Assembly: GCA_963854835.1 (NCBI GenBank) | Contig: OY978525.1 | Span: 95,384,136 to 95,448,135 of the forward strand | Direction of reading: 5' to 3' | DNA from: Megamerina dolium | Taxonomy: Eukaryota; Arthropoda; Insecta; Diptera; Megamerinidae | Length of the DNA: 64,000 nucleotides | In this document: piece after piece, positions 1-14,424 of the stretch | Layout of the letters: each line of letters begins with the position of its first letter | Position numbering within the stretch: the first letter of the stretch is position 1 | The notes under the pieces: model-generated | The model's database searches: none | Told to the model about the DNA's origin: nothing | Seen by the model: the letters and a program-made list of their open reading frames with translations, nothing else | Program-made: the position numbers and the translations under genes

Positions 1-2629
1 TAATATTAAGCATTATACAAAAGCTTTATACCTATATATGATACATACTATAACCTTGAATTGTTATACATCCATCAAAGAGAAAGTAATCAATTATTTA
101 ATTAGACTTTTTTTTCTGCAACCCTTTTTGTTTCCACTCGAAAGTATGTAATTTAAAATGATGTCCATTTTAATGGTTGATGGAACGGAAACAATGAGAA
201 AAATAATCCTTATAATGAAAATTAAAGGTAAGTTAAATTTGTGGTTGCTTTCTTCTATATTATCTAATATATATTATCTCTCTCAGTCTTGAACTCAATG
301 AAATGCTATATATACTACGTAATTAAGGCTAATTTATGTCGTTAGACATTTTGCAGTACACTTTCAATTTGATTATATTTTGTATGTAATTGTATTTATA
401 TGTCTGAGGGTAACTATAAGCAGAGTATGTTGAAAAGATAATCATATATAGCAATTAAAAGGACGTTATAGAGCATAGAATATTATTCATTAAATGAATG
501 GAAATCTTGTATACATACTAAATGATTAAGTATTTTCAATGTAAGTTGTAAGAATTCTCCGACACATCATGCGTCAAATGCTAATTTAGAACATACTGTG
601 ATTGGAAAATATCCACTTCTTATAAAATAATACTCGCAGTCTCTTGATATATTACAGCTAGTTAAAAATCATTAGAATATATCGCCTGAGATTTGTTCAT
701 ATCGAGCAATTGAAGGAATCTGGCACGGCGCTATTTTATTCTATTATGACGGACGAACATTCGGCGAATGGCAAAATAAATAATGATTTTAATGATTAAA
801 TAACTGTGTACATAAAACTAAGTAGTATCGGATTCAAACTGAAATAAGATTGATATATAAATTGTCAAAATACATACATACACACTCATACGACTAAGAG
901 AATTTTAAATGTTTCCTTCTCCAGCAGTTTTGTCCTACTTCTTTCAGCTCTGTGAAATCCTCTATGAAAATGAATTAAATAAAAAGAAAATGAATTCTGT
1001 CACATTCTACTTAAAAAACTTGTATTTCAATGTAAACAACAGAATTTGAAATTCTTTGGTTACTCTTGAGTTATTAATTGACATAAGAAGCTATTCATTT
1101 ATTCCAATTAATTTAATAATTTATTAATACATGATTTTTCATTTTGTTTAAATTGATTCTTCAAGTTATTTTTGATGTGTAAAGCATGATGATGATTCCT
1201 CAAGCATGATGACATCATTGAGTTAATTTTTTATTTTATCCACACACACACACACACATTTTCCAATGTAAAACAATTATGATGAAAATAGGAAAAATTA
1301 TTCAACATTGACAATAGCTTTTCTTTTTGTACCCTCTCGAACACAGCATCACAAATGAGTATACCATCATATATCATCAAACACACAATTCAAGTATCAT
1401 AAAGTACCTACATGCATGTGTACCTACATACACGTATATTCCATATATCGTATGTACATACGTATTAACCCCAATCACTGTATTCTCTCACCAGCATAAA
1501 CACTTTTGTAAAGACATGCGAATGAATGCCTTAACGAGTACATTCAATAGGATATCTACCTATTCACATGATGATATTATGAAACCAGCATTTTTAATAG
1601 ACACATACAAATGCATAGATATCGTCATATTCATCATCATCATCATCATCATCATAGTACAAGTATAATGATTGGTAGTGCGAGTTTTAATAAAAAAAAG
1701 AGGAAATATATACAGTCAAATAGGTAAGTTCACTTATAGCTTTTAGTGCTGCTAACACACCAATAGATAATTGTCGTTCAAAAGTACTATATACGTGATA
1801 TCCTAGATGTCACAGAGTTGTTGTAAAATTAGTTTCATTATTGTTGAGGTTGCTACTGCTGCTGCTGCTGCCATTTTACTCTTCACAATGAATAAGTGAA
1901 TAAACCCACACTTTTTTAATGCCATTCATTCTGAAGCATAGTGATAAATGAGCATTAAAATAAGTGAATGAAAAAATTAAATAATCATTTTTATAAACGT
2001 GCGGTTAATAAACAAAAAATTAAGAAATGAATTTATTCTGGCAAATTAGTTTTAGTGATTTTTAAAAGGATTTAATTAAAGCAGTTTTATATTATTATTT
2101 TATTAATGGAAACATTACTTTCTAACATACATTTTACACTCCATATGGATCACTAAGAAAAATGGATAAGATATTGTACATAGCATTTTTTCAAGGTTTA
2201 TAGACTAAATGTAACGCTTTAAGTGTAAAAGTTTGAAGAATTTTAACGCTGTAAATAAAAATAACCAAAATGGAAGTTAGGAGGTAGAACTCGAGATATT
2301 GATTTTTAGCCGATTACAACTAAAAACTCCTCCGGACTTTTTTTAACGATATATCAAATGCTCAAATAGGCCGTCTAATTCTAAACTTATGGCAAAAATG
2401 CTTTTTGGCTCTTTTTTCAAGGTCCCAAAAAATTTACTTTATGGGACTAGATCCTCTCAAGGTAAGCCATGATTTAATGGGTGGAGATTTGAAACTCTTT
2501 TTTTATATGGACAGCGGCCCAATCTATTGTACATACATTTTTCATCACAAAAGAGCTTTCATTTGGTATATATGTCCAACATTTTTTGGGGAATGCGAAA
2601 CCCTTGAGTTTCCTGCACAAATTTCTTTG
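1..2629. other. Gene-free AT-rich region
   Basis: I see no gene here. Open frames are short, biased to Ile/Tyr/His and lack splice-supported partners. It holds a (CA)9 microsatellite at 1241-1258, a (CAT)n run near 1631-1655 and a short CTG run near 1853-1871. It could be intergenic or part of a long intron. Confidence 0.6.
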
Positions 2630-2631
2630 TA

Positions 2632-3917
2632 AAGGGTTATCCATTTCGAGGTTTTAAAAGTATAGGGCTAGAATTCGACATCTGTCAAACTGAGTTGTTA
2701 AAACAATTTCTTTCTTTTTCAGTTCAAAGTCTGACATTTGCGAAAATGGATCGCTTAACTATCGCACAACGCATTAAAATTGTAAAAACCTACTACAAAA
2801 ATGGTGATTCTGCTACAGCCACATATCGTGCTTTAAGAGGAGATTATGGTTTACATAATCGTCCAACTACGCAAGCAATTGGCAAAATTGTGAAGAAATA
2901 TGAAGAGACTGGATCGGTTACAGATATTGTAAGGCCTGTGCATCATCGTTTCGCTCGTACCACCGAAAATATCGCTGCTGTAAGTGAAAGTGTTGCCGAA
3001 GACCCGAATGTGTCGATTCCTCGTCGTTCTCAGGAATTAGGACTGTCTTACGGCACATTATGGCGTATTTTGCATTTGGATCTACACCTACATCCATATA
3101 AAATCCAGCTCACACAACAACTGAAGCCAGCTGACCATTCACAACGTCGTATATACGTCGAATGGGTGCTTGAACAACAGGCGGTGGACGGCGATTTTTC
3201 GAACAAAATTTTCTTCAGCGACGATGCACATTTCTCACTCGGTGGGTATGTTAACAAACAAAATTGTCGTATTTGGGGTTCTGAGAATCCTCAAGTAATT
3301 GAAGAGAGGCCACTACATCCACAAAAAGTCACTGCTTGGTGCGCTCTTTGGTCCGGAGGTGTGATTGGACCTTACTTCTTCGAAAATGACGATGGAACGA
3401 CTGTCACCGTCAATTTGGAGCGTTATGGTCATATGATAATCGACTTTTTTTTGCCTGCTATTGAAGAATACGACTTAGAGAATATGTGGTTTCAACAAGA
3501 CGGTGCCACATGCCACACAACCCGAGCGAATATGGCTTTATTGCAAGAGAAATTTTCTGGCCGCGTAATTTCTCGTCGTGGCGATATCAAGTGGCCACCA
3601 AGATCATGCGATTTTTGTAGGGCTACGCGAAAGACCGTGTTTATGCAGATAAACCTTTAACTCTTGAACACATAAAAACCAACATTCATCACGTTATGGC
3701 TGAGATACCGCCCAATATGTGTCAAAAAGTGGTCGAAAATTACCTCATAAGAATCGATGCTTGCAACAATTCGCGTGGTGGTCATTTAAATGATGTAGTA
3801 TTTCACACATAATGTCAACGTTCAAACTTTATAATAAAAAAGAAATATCATGATAAAAAATATTTTGTATGTGTTTTATTTACATTTACTTTTGAAACCG
3901 CAAAATGGATAACCCTT
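2632..3917 (+). mobile_element. Mariner-like DNA transposon with TIRs and TA target duplication
   Basis: A 1286-bp element is bounded by TA dinucleotides at 2630-2631 and 3918-3919. Its terminal inverted repeats are 30 bp (2632-2661 and 3888-3917), match at 27 of 30 positions, and begin AAGGGTTATCCATTT. The TA duplication and a helix-turn-helix plus DDE transposase on the + strand place it in the Tc1/mariner superfamily, in the insect lineage often annotated as Tc3-like with a DUF4817 N-terminal domain. The well-matched ends and nearly open coding region indicate a recent insertion. The transposase is broken (see its own entry), so the copy is non-autonomous. Confidence 0.93.
2746..3812 (+). 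pseudogene. Mariner/Tc3-like transposase, inactivated by a small deletion
   Basis: The start is taken at 2746 (MDRLTIAQRIKIV) because an N-terminal helix-turn-helix domain normally starts there; the open frame itself reaches back to 2695. Residues 1-75 are the DUF4817-type DNA-binding domain. A linker with the motif SIPRRSQELG follows, then the DDE catalytic domain with the first Asp in FFSDDAHF and the second in WFQQDGATCH. After PRSCDF (about 3612) the frame shifts. The downstream sequence continues the family's C-terminus in another frame (GYAKDRV, then RGGHLNDVVFHT) to TAA at 3810-3812. The lost segment is where the third catalytic acid and its Phe-rich context should be, so the protein cannot be active. 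Apart from this break the copy is very intact. Confidence 0.92.
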
Positions 3918-3918
3918 T

Positions 3919-6900
3919 ATAACGAATTTTTTTTGACATTTAAAAAAAATTTATAATTTTATATAAGTGAAGATAATCTCATACATATATCCTAAATTTT
4001 AGTACCCAAAACTCAGAAAACCGAAATATGAGGTATTATTAAAAAAAAAGGAATTCTTGCCATATCTTGGAGTAAACTTTTATTCATCGATGGAATACGA
4101 AATTTATAGCAGTATGCCTATGTAAAGAAGATGTATGTTTTGGACCGCGAAAGAATATGTAAATAATATCGCCAAAATACCAAAATAATCGCATTATTTA
4201 ATCAAATTTGCTTCAAGCTAGTTGCACGAAATCGACAAATTAAAGAATATTAGGTGAGCATAGAATTGGTAAAATTGGTAATTTGTTAGTATAAATCTAG
4301 CAGGTGTCATAAACTGCATAATTTTTTTATATGATTCAGAAGCACATAGATACGTGTAAATCTAATCTGCAAAATTCCGACTTATTTCGTCCAATATGAT
4401 TAACAATTTATGGTGAAAACGGGGTAATAGCTTACGTTCAGAATACGAGTTTTTACATATCAATCAGATAGTTTTTTGCTTCAAAATTACTTATGATGTC
4501 TTAAAAACTAACGATATTCGTTTTCTGTTCCTGGCGAAACTTTCAAGTTTTCTTTAGAAAAACTAGTTTATTTGCATTACGTTGAATGAATCTTTCATTG
4601 TTCTCTACAATATTTTCCATTTTTCGTCTTAAATTCCTGATACAAAGTATGTACGCTATATGGCTGCTTGCAAATTACATACAAAACGGATGGAACCCCC
4701 TTTATTTCACTCAAAAAATTTCCCTTCTCTATTTAATGTATTTTCGGGCAGAAGTTCAAAAGACCTAAACATGATTTATACTACGTATGTAATAGTGATC
4801 CATATATGAAATATTACTGTCTGCGATATGAATGGTCGGCTTGGGGATCATTTTTGGTTAAACATATGAAACGGTGATCTCATGTGATATTGTACGGTGT
4901 CGATAGACGCGAATAGTTAACTTCTCTAAACCCTCTATACTCGTAGCAAATAATTGATAATATTCGAACACGACGCTTAAACTCTTCAATCCGGTTTTGC
5001 ATATATAGGTACATTGTTATGCTTAGTTTTATTGTAATTAATTTCACGGCATAATAGCTCTATGATCTTTGTCTTGCATAGCTTTGAGTCTAGTACTAAT
5101 ACTCATAAACGTGCCAACGAAAAATAATCAACGTTTGAAGCATTGAACACTATAATAGTGTTCGCATACATACCATTGACAATATTTTGACTCTGTGTGG
5201 CCCTCTTTGTGAAAGAAATTTACTTTGAAAATATCTTATTATAAAATGGTATGACCATCATAAGCCTTTACTGTTTTAATATGTCCATGTCTTTCTTTAA
5301 TCCACACAACTATCTTATGCATATAGGTCAAAGCTTAAGTACATAAGCATGCATGTATGAACCCACTCAAATGTTGTTAACCTCTTTTATCCTACCATCC
5401 TACAATAATGCGAATAGAAAAAGGGAATATCTTCCAAATAGCAAGTCTATCTATACTATGAGATGCCTCTAGCTATTTGCACAAATGTCTATATAAGTTC
5501 GTTGAACTGTATTTAAGCTCATCTTCGCCAGCACTACTACATATACTGTCACACAACTGTCACACCTAATGAGTGAGCGCAAAATATTTTTCTTATTTCT
5601 TGTGCTTAATCCGATCCTTCTCTATCATATGCGCTCCTCTGGAGAGTCAACTAGAATATTTCTTAAGCATTTCAATAGACAAAGTACTATAACATGATGT
5701 TGAATGCCAGCATAATTACTTCATCTTATGAAAAACATATTAATGTATGTACATGTACTTATTCATACGTGTACGTGTGTGTAAAATTTATGTATGTCAC
5801 TTCATGTGTTTCTTTATTCAAACATCAATATGTGAAGGTACATACATGTATTTCAATGTATGCGTGCGTGTTAGACTGAGCAGTGAATCTGAAAATAAGC
5901 TTCAATAAGCTTTTAGGTGAATATTCATATGAAAGTGTACGTGAGCGCTGTTGTTAGTGTTATTTACGTGTTTTTATCGCAAGCTAAACATTTTATGATG
6001 GTTTACTACATTCACATACACAATTTGTCAAATTTCTGAGAAGTTCAATATGTGTTCATTAACTTTAGTTGATATTATATAAATACATTACATGAAATTC
6101 TTGCATAGAATTTTCTGAAATTATCTTCTTCTTTGACAAAATATATATTCTTTTATTCTATCAATAATAATATTAAATGGACTGTAAAATACTTGTGCGC
6201 ATAAATATGTACGTAGCGAATTCGATTGAGCCAATGAAATAGGTCTCTTTGCCATTTGAATTGATATATTTTTACCTGCTTTATTTCTTCATTTTTATTT
6301 TTACATCACATTTACAATCTATGTTAGTATATGTAGGTATACAAAAAAAAAACAAGTCGCATATGTAATACAACAGCATACAAAGGCATATAAGCATATA
6401 AGGTTGATCCAATAAGAGTTTACGGAAGTTTTATTTTTAATAAAACACATTAAAATCAATTTGGTAATCAAAAATTGTATTTGAGACGTAAGTTCGGTGT
6501 ATGACATTTAATACATGCATAAGTCTATTCATGGTGTAATGCCACATTGGCACGCATGAATTTTTTGAGAATCGCTACTGGGAAAAGTACCTCCTATTGG
6601 ATGTCTCGTGAATAAACAAATATGTAGCTTTGTGAACATTAGTGTGCTGCAAACAAAATGTTTGCTTGATAATTGTATTCGCATCGTAATAAATAGCACT
6701 ACCACAAATTGATTTATTACTAAATTGATATTTGCTAAAACAAATAAAAGGTCACAATTCCTATTGGTAACTATTTATTTTACACACTAATCTAAATCAC
6801 CCTAATATGTGCATTAAAATTTTTTTTTTAATCCATCATTGAAACAGGAAGTGTCTAAGAAAATATTCTTCCACTTCTTACCGCATTTATCTTTTATACC

Positions 6901-8344
6901 ATCTTAAGTATTTAATATTACATACAAGTATTTACATATACATATAAGATATAAAAGAGCACAAGGTGTCACAAGGCACCAGTATATTTATAAAAATTAT
7001 TTTTATATAAGAATATCTCATGTGTTTTATATAAAATAATATACATGTAAGTGACACATGCACAAATGACTTCTCACGTATTTTCCATTCCCGTTTCCAT
7101 TTCACTAATTCTCATTGTCATGCCATTACGTGTTTACTTGTAAATCTTATGGGCGTACACAACTGAATTCCCAGGAGACAATTGTACTGAATGTACTCGT
7201 AAGTAATTAAAGTGGTAAATCATAGAGTCTTTATACATTTTTCCAAAGCGATTTCATACATGATTCAACCAACACATATCTTTTCATACTTTTAGGTACT
7301 GCAGAAACTACACGGTGATCAAAAGTATATTGAATGATATCTAATTTACCTAGATGTTCTGGATCTAGTCAAGTTATAAATAATTGCCGATATAATGGAT
7401 TGCCGATAATGAATTTCTTAGCAAATTCTTAGCAAGATAATATTCAGAAAAAAAATGAACTTTGGATTCTAAAAATAAACCTTTGTATTTGAGCTCTATT
7501 ATAAGCGCCATCTATTGGTTGAATTCTTTCAAATAGAATTCAACTTTCAATTACTTGTCCGACAAGCAATCAGTGAAACAATTGAGATGATACTAAATCA
7601 CAAATTTTAAGTATCCGAAATATGCCAACTCCTTTTCATTGGACTAACTGCTAAAAAGTACCAAGAGGGAAATGAAATAAGTTCTCAAGTAGTTAAAGAC
7701 AATTACTGTTATAATTCTATATATGCATATAATTACGAATACTACAATCATCATTATGTTTATTATAATTATATTTATGATGAATGTGGTTTCATTTTTG
7801 TTTAATTTCAGCATCGCACGCATTTAATTTCATACGCATGTACCTTCCTACATACTCGTAACATGTATGTACCCACGTAAATGTCTGCCATTATTGTCGT
7901 TTGTGTTGTTCTTTAGAATACATATACAATACGTAATTTTGGCGACATCATTAACAAATGAATAAATAGGGGATAAAAAGCAACAACACAATGAAAAATC
8001 TGTTCCACATTTGTGCCACTGATGGCAGTCATCGTCATCATCGTTGTCGTAGGAGATTGCTTACCATGATTTTTCTTTCTAAACAGTTAAAATACTGTTG
8101 ATGACGACAACATGCAAAGATGGTAAGGGCAAAATGACGCAACAAGAAGCAACGACAGCAGCAACAATATTAGTAACAATAGAAATTGCTATTGTTCAGT
8201 CATATTCTTCCAGTTTTACAGTCTCACACAATGGTAGCACATAAGCAAAGTGAGCAGCATTTAAACACAGAATTAGTAGTAAATATAGCACCAACAACAA
8301 TAATAGAAACATCTAAATATAGATGCACACGCGCTCTCACACAT
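3919..8344. other. Gene-free AT-rich region
   Basis: No supported gene. The sequence has scattered ACATAC/GTATGTA runs, poly(A) and poly(T) tracts and frequent stops in all frames. No convincing exon with acceptor, donor and biased composition was found on either strand. It may be intergenic or intronic. Confidence 0.55.
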
Positions 8345-9044
8345 CAGGGGCGTATTTAGAATCTATACAGGCCAAAGAAAATCTGTGTCCGGGGAAGGTA
8401 TTTTTCTAAAAATTTACTTTCAAAATCAATGACAAATATTTAATAAAAAATATACATTTCAAATTATACTGTGAAACATCTTTTACAGCACAGCATTTAA
8501 ATTATACAAAATGAATGAAGATATATGAATATATGAATGAAGATATTCAGTACAATTTATTAATTTAATAAAACATTTAATAAGATGGTTGTGTTAGCAT
8601 CGACTAACTTCTAATGTTGCATTTCGAAACCTATTTTTAAAGCATATTCATTTTGAAAACCATTACCGTTTTTGATCTTCACTGCAGAGTTATTCTCAGA
8701 GGAAGCTTCATATTGGTAAAACAATCATTCACGACAATGTTTGAGACAAACAACAATATGACAACAAACAAAGAACAAGAGATGGTATTGCTCTCGCTGA
8801 CATCACTTTTCATCATAGTTGCAAGGAAGTATAAATCTAAAATAACATCTAAGCAGTGAAGAATGCTTTTCTTCTTTTACTTTAGCATCTCTTCTGACGT
8901 ATGGAAGAGTCGGGTTCTCCCAGTTCCCCACATCTGATCCGATCAGAGGAGATATGATATGAGATAAGAGCATTTGTAATGCCATATTAACACAATATTA
9001 CATAATCAGTCAAACGATAGAGGATCCACATAACCACGCCCCTG
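8345..9044. mobile_element. Possible old hAT-type remnant with CAGGGGCGT ends
   Basis: A 700-bp segment begins CAGGGGCGT (8345-8353) and ends with its exact inverse ACGCCCCTG (9036-9044). CAGGGGCG-like ends are typical of hAT non-autonomous elements. No matching 8-bp target duplication is visible and similarity stops after 9 bp, so this could be chance. There is no transposase coding inside. Confidence 0.3.
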
Positions 9045-10100
9045 ACTTAAACGTTTTAATATTCATGTAAATACTATGTAGTAACCGTTTGTATGTATGT
9101 AAGCATGAGCTAACAAGTGTATAAATATGAAATAATTAAAACTTGGCGCCAATTTAATGTACATAACTTATATGTACGATGTAATACATTAATGTCGAAA
9201 AATTTTTGCTATCACGTCGAAATTTTTTTTATTTCGAAAATAAGTGGCCTATATTATTGCTAAAATGTAGGTTATAATTGCGAAAGTGTAATTTGAGCAA
9301 AATTTCAATTCGACATCTCTAATCTCGAAGTACATACATATTTGAATCAATGTTTTATTTAATTTATTACTTTCAATAATGTCAAAAATCAAACTACTAT
9401 TACTAATTCTTGTTTACAAAGAAATGTCTCATACAACGAAAAAATGCTCTCTTTACCAGCGAAATATAGAATTTGCTCCTTCTATGACCAACTGCTCAAA
9501 ATAAAGCCATTTCTCAGTTAGTTGGTTTTGGAAAAACCTTTAAAGTTCTGGTTAAATTGATACAATTACATAGGTGATCGCAGCAATTTTTACAACAATA
9601 TCGAAACTATAATTGAATACATTTTTTGCTTGACATTATTTCAATTTTTTCTTCGCCATAATTGGCTATATTATTTCAACAATTTTTCGACATTAATTCA
9701 GTTCACCTTAATTCACGTAAACATACTACCTACGTATATACCTACATATGAATATATATACAAGCATGTCATAATGTTGGGTTTATATCTAAACACTATA
9801 GGGAAACTAGAGGTTTATTGGGATACATTTTTTAGAGACCCAAATTTGATAAAAACAAATTATATTCCGTAAAAGGATCCAATGTATATTTAAGAATTTT
9901 TTTACCAATATGGGTAAACTCTAATATTATGACAAGTAGATATATTGATACCTTTTTATTTTTATTCAACATTGTTTACCATTTCATTATGTAAAGTCGA
10001 TTAATTGGGAACAATTTTTTCACAAAACCAGTGTTTAGTAAAATGAGGCTTCAATAATGAGTTTCTTCTGAATGAGAGACTATGTAAAAAAGTATAATAA
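9045..10100. other. Gene-free region
   Basis: AT-rich DNA with frequent stops in all frames. I see no exon, RNA gene or bounded repeat here. Confidence 0.5.
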
Positions 10101-10304
10101 TCACTTTTAGACTGACAACCTTGAAAAATATGCTTTTGGAATATTTCATATTATACCACAAAATGGCGGAAATTTACATATCCCACAATTCCCCAGCTTC
10201 CCTCACTTTTAGACTGTTAACCTTGAAAAATATACTTTTTGAACATTTCTAATTATACCAAAAAATGACGTAGCATTATATACCCCACTATTGCCCAGCT
10301 TCCC
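10101..10304. repeat. Diverged tandem duplication, two 102-bp units
   Basis: Unit 1 (10101-10202) and unit 2 (10203-10304) both run from TCACTTTTAGACTG to CCCAGCTTCCC and align base for base without gaps, at roughly 80% identity by eye. Shared blocks include CCTTGAAAAATAT and TTATACCA. The lack of indels shows a simple local duplication that has since drifted. No function can be assigned. Confidence 0.85.
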
Positions 10305-13300
10305 TTACAAATGTTGAAAAACCATATTTTCACTCAGATTTCATTTTTCTTCTTTCTCATATTTTTTCCATTGTTGTGCATTTACCATGCTCTTATTCTT
10401 TACACATTCTCTTCATACTTACTTGACTCATTCAAATTTCTAGTCTAATATGTTGGTTGGCATACTTGACACCCTTTTTGTTATTCTTGCTATTGTTTTC
10501 GAAAGACTTGTATCTCTTTTTGCTTTATCATAAATTTCCTTTGCTATACTTTTCCACATTTGAGGTACTTGAAAGACATTTTGTTATTATTATTACTGTT
10601 ATTGTTGTTGCTGCCATCTCAACCATTATTGTTATATGTACTTATCGTTTTTAATTGAAATAATATTTGTGTTGGCAAGCAACAGAAGCACTTTTGTAGT
10701 CTTCCCCATATTTAATTGCTGCTGTTTTGGTTGTTGTTTTTTACTATTACTATGGTTTGACAAACCAAATATTTATTCATGAAGGTATGAATGTACTGTA
10801 TATGCATAAGACTGTAGGTGTGCACAGGTGGAATATCTATGTATAGAAGTGTTTATTTACGTTAACGATGTGCATTGTACTTTTGTACATTTACACGAAT
10901 TTTTTTCTTATGAATTTTAATTAAAATTTCATCATTTTCTAAATTAAATGTGCACAGTAAACAAAATATCTAAATTTCACAAAAATAAAAATAATTATTT
11001 TTAAATACGATATATGGAAACCAAATTGAACAATTGAAAGACAATTGAAATTGACATCATAAGCAAATGCAAAACAAATGCAGAAATGCCAAAGATATGC
11101 TTATCCACATAATGACAAGCAATTAAACAACTTTACATTAAGTTCTTACGAGATAAGTTCCAGCCAGGTATACAGTTCCTATAAACGCCCCAACAAGATC
11201 GAAATGCTTAGCATTACAACACTACATTTGATTGGTACGACGGAAATCAAAAGACGAACTGTTTTGCTTAGATAAGAGCTCAATGTTGGTTTATCTAAAG
11301 GTCAAGTTTCAGATTATTGAGAGGAATCCAAAATGACTTCCAAGTAAAAGTCTAAAAGTCAAAGAAAAACGAATTATATTCACCTAAAGGATATATCTTC
11401 TCTTAAAATTGAGTTGTCGTATATATTGTTATTCTATTAGCTTTCACGATTTTAGTCTAAGCATATGTTGTCCTCCAAACGCTTGAGATAAAACAAAAAA
11501 ATTAATTTAATATTGTTTTCATACATAATGCTTGAATTAACTCACTTCCACTTTGTAAAGGGCATTTATAATGGATTTATAAATTTGTTACAATGTATAA
11601 TTTTACAAAAAGAGTGATATCAAAAACTTCTTAAGTTATTTATATACATAGAGTAGACAAACAGGAAAATATATTAGAAGAAAAAAAAAGTTGTCTCTAA
11701 ATCTTAATCCTTTTCGGAAACAATATAGTAACAAACAAAGCAAACTAAGATGAATGATTTTAAAAATGTATGCTTCAGTTAAAAGCAACAACAACAACAA
11801 CAACTGCTTTAATATGATAAAAAAAACAGCTATAAGAATAAAAAGCGCAATAATCTTTCTCCCTCTCTCACCATTTACCACATTTGTATAGATTATGAGT
11901 GATTCAACTTAATACACAACGCGACCCAAATATCAACGCGTTGTCGGCGTAAAAATAAGAAAAAACAAAATTTAAGAAAAATGTAACAAAAGTTATATGC
12001 GAATTCTGTCTGTCTGGCAGTTGTTACAGCAGCTTGAATATATGCCCGTCTGGCAGTTCAAATAAAAATGTCGACACAAGAATTTCCTGTCAGACTGCCA
12101 TGTTTCATGTGATGTCTCCTTGTAGCGGTGCTGAATGAAAAACGACAACAAAAACAACTACGGATACAAGAGACTTAACCCCAGCAGCAAAAGAATCTTA
12201 TTTACTAACAACAACAAAAACAACAAGACAACAGTGAAGAAATCGAGGACGAAAAATTTCGATGCAAAAAGAAAACATGAACTTAAAAAAAGTTTGTTAC
12301 GTTATCGAAACTAAAGTTTCGAAAAAGATGGAATGTAACAAAAAACCAGAATATATATAATGTAATATAATATAGAAAGAAATAATCCGCACCATCGACA
12401 GCAGCAGCAGCAAAACAACAGAATAAACACAAAATGTTGCTAAGGAGGCTTTAGTCACAATAGGTGTGCATTTTTCGTTGAAAGAGTGAAATAGTGATAG
12501 ATGAAGGACTTACAAAAATCATGCTTAATACTTACATATATGCTACTATTGTCTCTATCTCCTCTAGCATCATGGTTATATGGATATTGCAATTCTTTTC
12601 TTTGGCTCACTCAATAAGCGTATGATGAATGCTGGCTGGTTGGTTGCATGGGATTATGTTTGACTGAAAATTGACCACTGTTATTGTGTGTTATTTGTGT
12701 GACTATGTGGGTTGCAAAAAAAAAAACATTTTTGTCCCATATACAGTATTTCCAATAAAAAAGTGTCGATAAAAAATCAACACTAGAAATTGTTCAATTT
12801 GGATATTCTTCTGAAATTACACATTAATAGTTTTTTTTCGAAAATATTCCAAATTTATATCCGCACAAATTTTACTTATAATCCAAAGAGTATTCTGATA
12901 TTAAGAAGCTTATCCTTAATAAATGCCACTACATATGACTTTGTGATGTTCAATCTAAAATTTTAATTCGTGTTTGTTTTTTCCAAGCCTAGTGAAGACA
13001 ACAACAGAATGTTTCTGAGTCCACTTCTTTAGGAAAATATTGCAATTTAATAATGATTCATAGTTCATTATCTTGTGACTGCGGAGCTGTACAAAAAATC
13101 AGTTGGAATATATTGAAACTTCTTCTTGTTTAAAACAATGTAAATGAATATATATAATCGTTCTTGTGTGGGTGCACATGTAACTGTGCAAAGTCAACAA
13201 ATCCCTCAGTCAGCAAAGCGTCAGCAACCACGTGGATAGAATTTATATTTACAATTTTTCCCCCTAGCCGGTGTGTGTGTGAAAACGTATTTTTTGTTTC

Positions 13301-14032
13301 TTCCTTTCTTTACCTTCATTTTTTCCGGATTCAAAAAAGCGATTGTGTGTAAACGGGAGCGATTACCACATCAGTTGTTATGACATAAAAGTACATGTAT
13401 TCGAGTATGTATATGTGTATGTGTATAACATCACACGCTTGTATATTAGAAAGGGACCATGCATGTATGCATTTCTAAGTGCATTCTACTATAGTCGCTA
13501 TCACCAATGCTGATGATGCAGCTGTTAGTAGTACTTATAGCACATATTGCCATAAGCTGTAAATTGTTGTAACTATGTAACTACGTTATATTATACTCGT
13601 AGATGCAAGCATCAATTCCATTGACTTACATCACGAAAATGTCGATTTCTAAACGTTAAATGCATAAATAATGATACACTATTTGTGTATGCGTACGTCT
13701 ACGTGTAGGTACATACATATATAACATAGTATGTGTATGATTGATACTACTTTTACAACTACCATCATTGCAAGTTAAAGACTTGATGCCAAAAAGCGAA
13801 AAGTAACAACAATGTCAATGATTTTTAAATAGCAGCATGATACATAAATGCTCGCAGCAGCCTGTAAGTATTGAAATTTGCATACGAAATTTGGCATTGT
13901 ACGATAACATGGATTCCAACCTACATCACAGTGGTGCTCACATAAATTGTCACGATCAGAAAATTTGGTAATTGATTATTTTGTTTCAATTTCATTTTTT
14001 TAATAACGATGAAGGTCGTATTCATTAAATAA
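10305..14032. other. Gene-free region with simple repeats
   Basis: I find no supported gene. CAA/AAC-rich stretches occur at 11786-11803 and between 12140 and 12240, a style seen in fly 5'UTR exons, but no splice-supported reading frame accompanies them. The rest is AT-rich with short microsatellites. Confidence 0.5.
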
Positions 14033-14040
14033 ATTAAAAG
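14033..14040. repeat. Target-site duplication of hAT MITE, left copy
   Basis: The octamer ATTAAAAG directly precedes the left end of the MITE and is repeated exactly at 14425-14432 after its right end. Confidence 0.9.
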
Positions 14041-14424
14041 TAGGGCTTTGCAACAGTCTGATTAATTAAAATCCTGATTAATTTCCAACTAATCGAAATT
14101 TTGATTAATCAAAATATATTCCATTCTTAGTTGTTTTCGGTTTTTCAAAATTTTATTTTTAAATAAATCGAAAATTAATCGAATCAAATTTTGATTAATC
14201 GAAATTTTGATTAATCAAAATATTTGTCATTTTTAGTTGTTTTTTTGTTTTTCAAAATTGTATTTTTAAATAAAAACAACTCATATTCTGATATTTGTAG
14301 CTTGAATATTTTATTCGAATAATATTATTCTGATTAATCAAAATTCTGATTAATCGAAAAATTGATTAATCAACAATTTCGATTAATCAAAATGTTCGAC
14401 TAAACGATTAATTGCACAGCCCTA
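14041..14424. mobile_element. hAT-type MITE with perfect 8-bp target duplication
   Basis: A 384-bp element starts TAGGGCTTTGCAA and ends with the near-exact inverse of TAGGGCTGTGCAA. It is flanked by identical octamers ATTAAAAG (14033-14040, 14425-14432). An 8-bp duplication is diagnostic of the hAT superfamily. The interior is built from GATTAATC-type palindromes and contains a direct repeat of about 80 bp with period 106 (starting near 14091 and 14197). It has no coding capacity and would be mobilised in trans. The perfect target duplication points to a fairly young insertion. Confidence 0.93.

Noticed and set aside
2405..2632. 75-residue frame just before the mariner
   Set aside because: No family match and it ends at the target site; probably chance.
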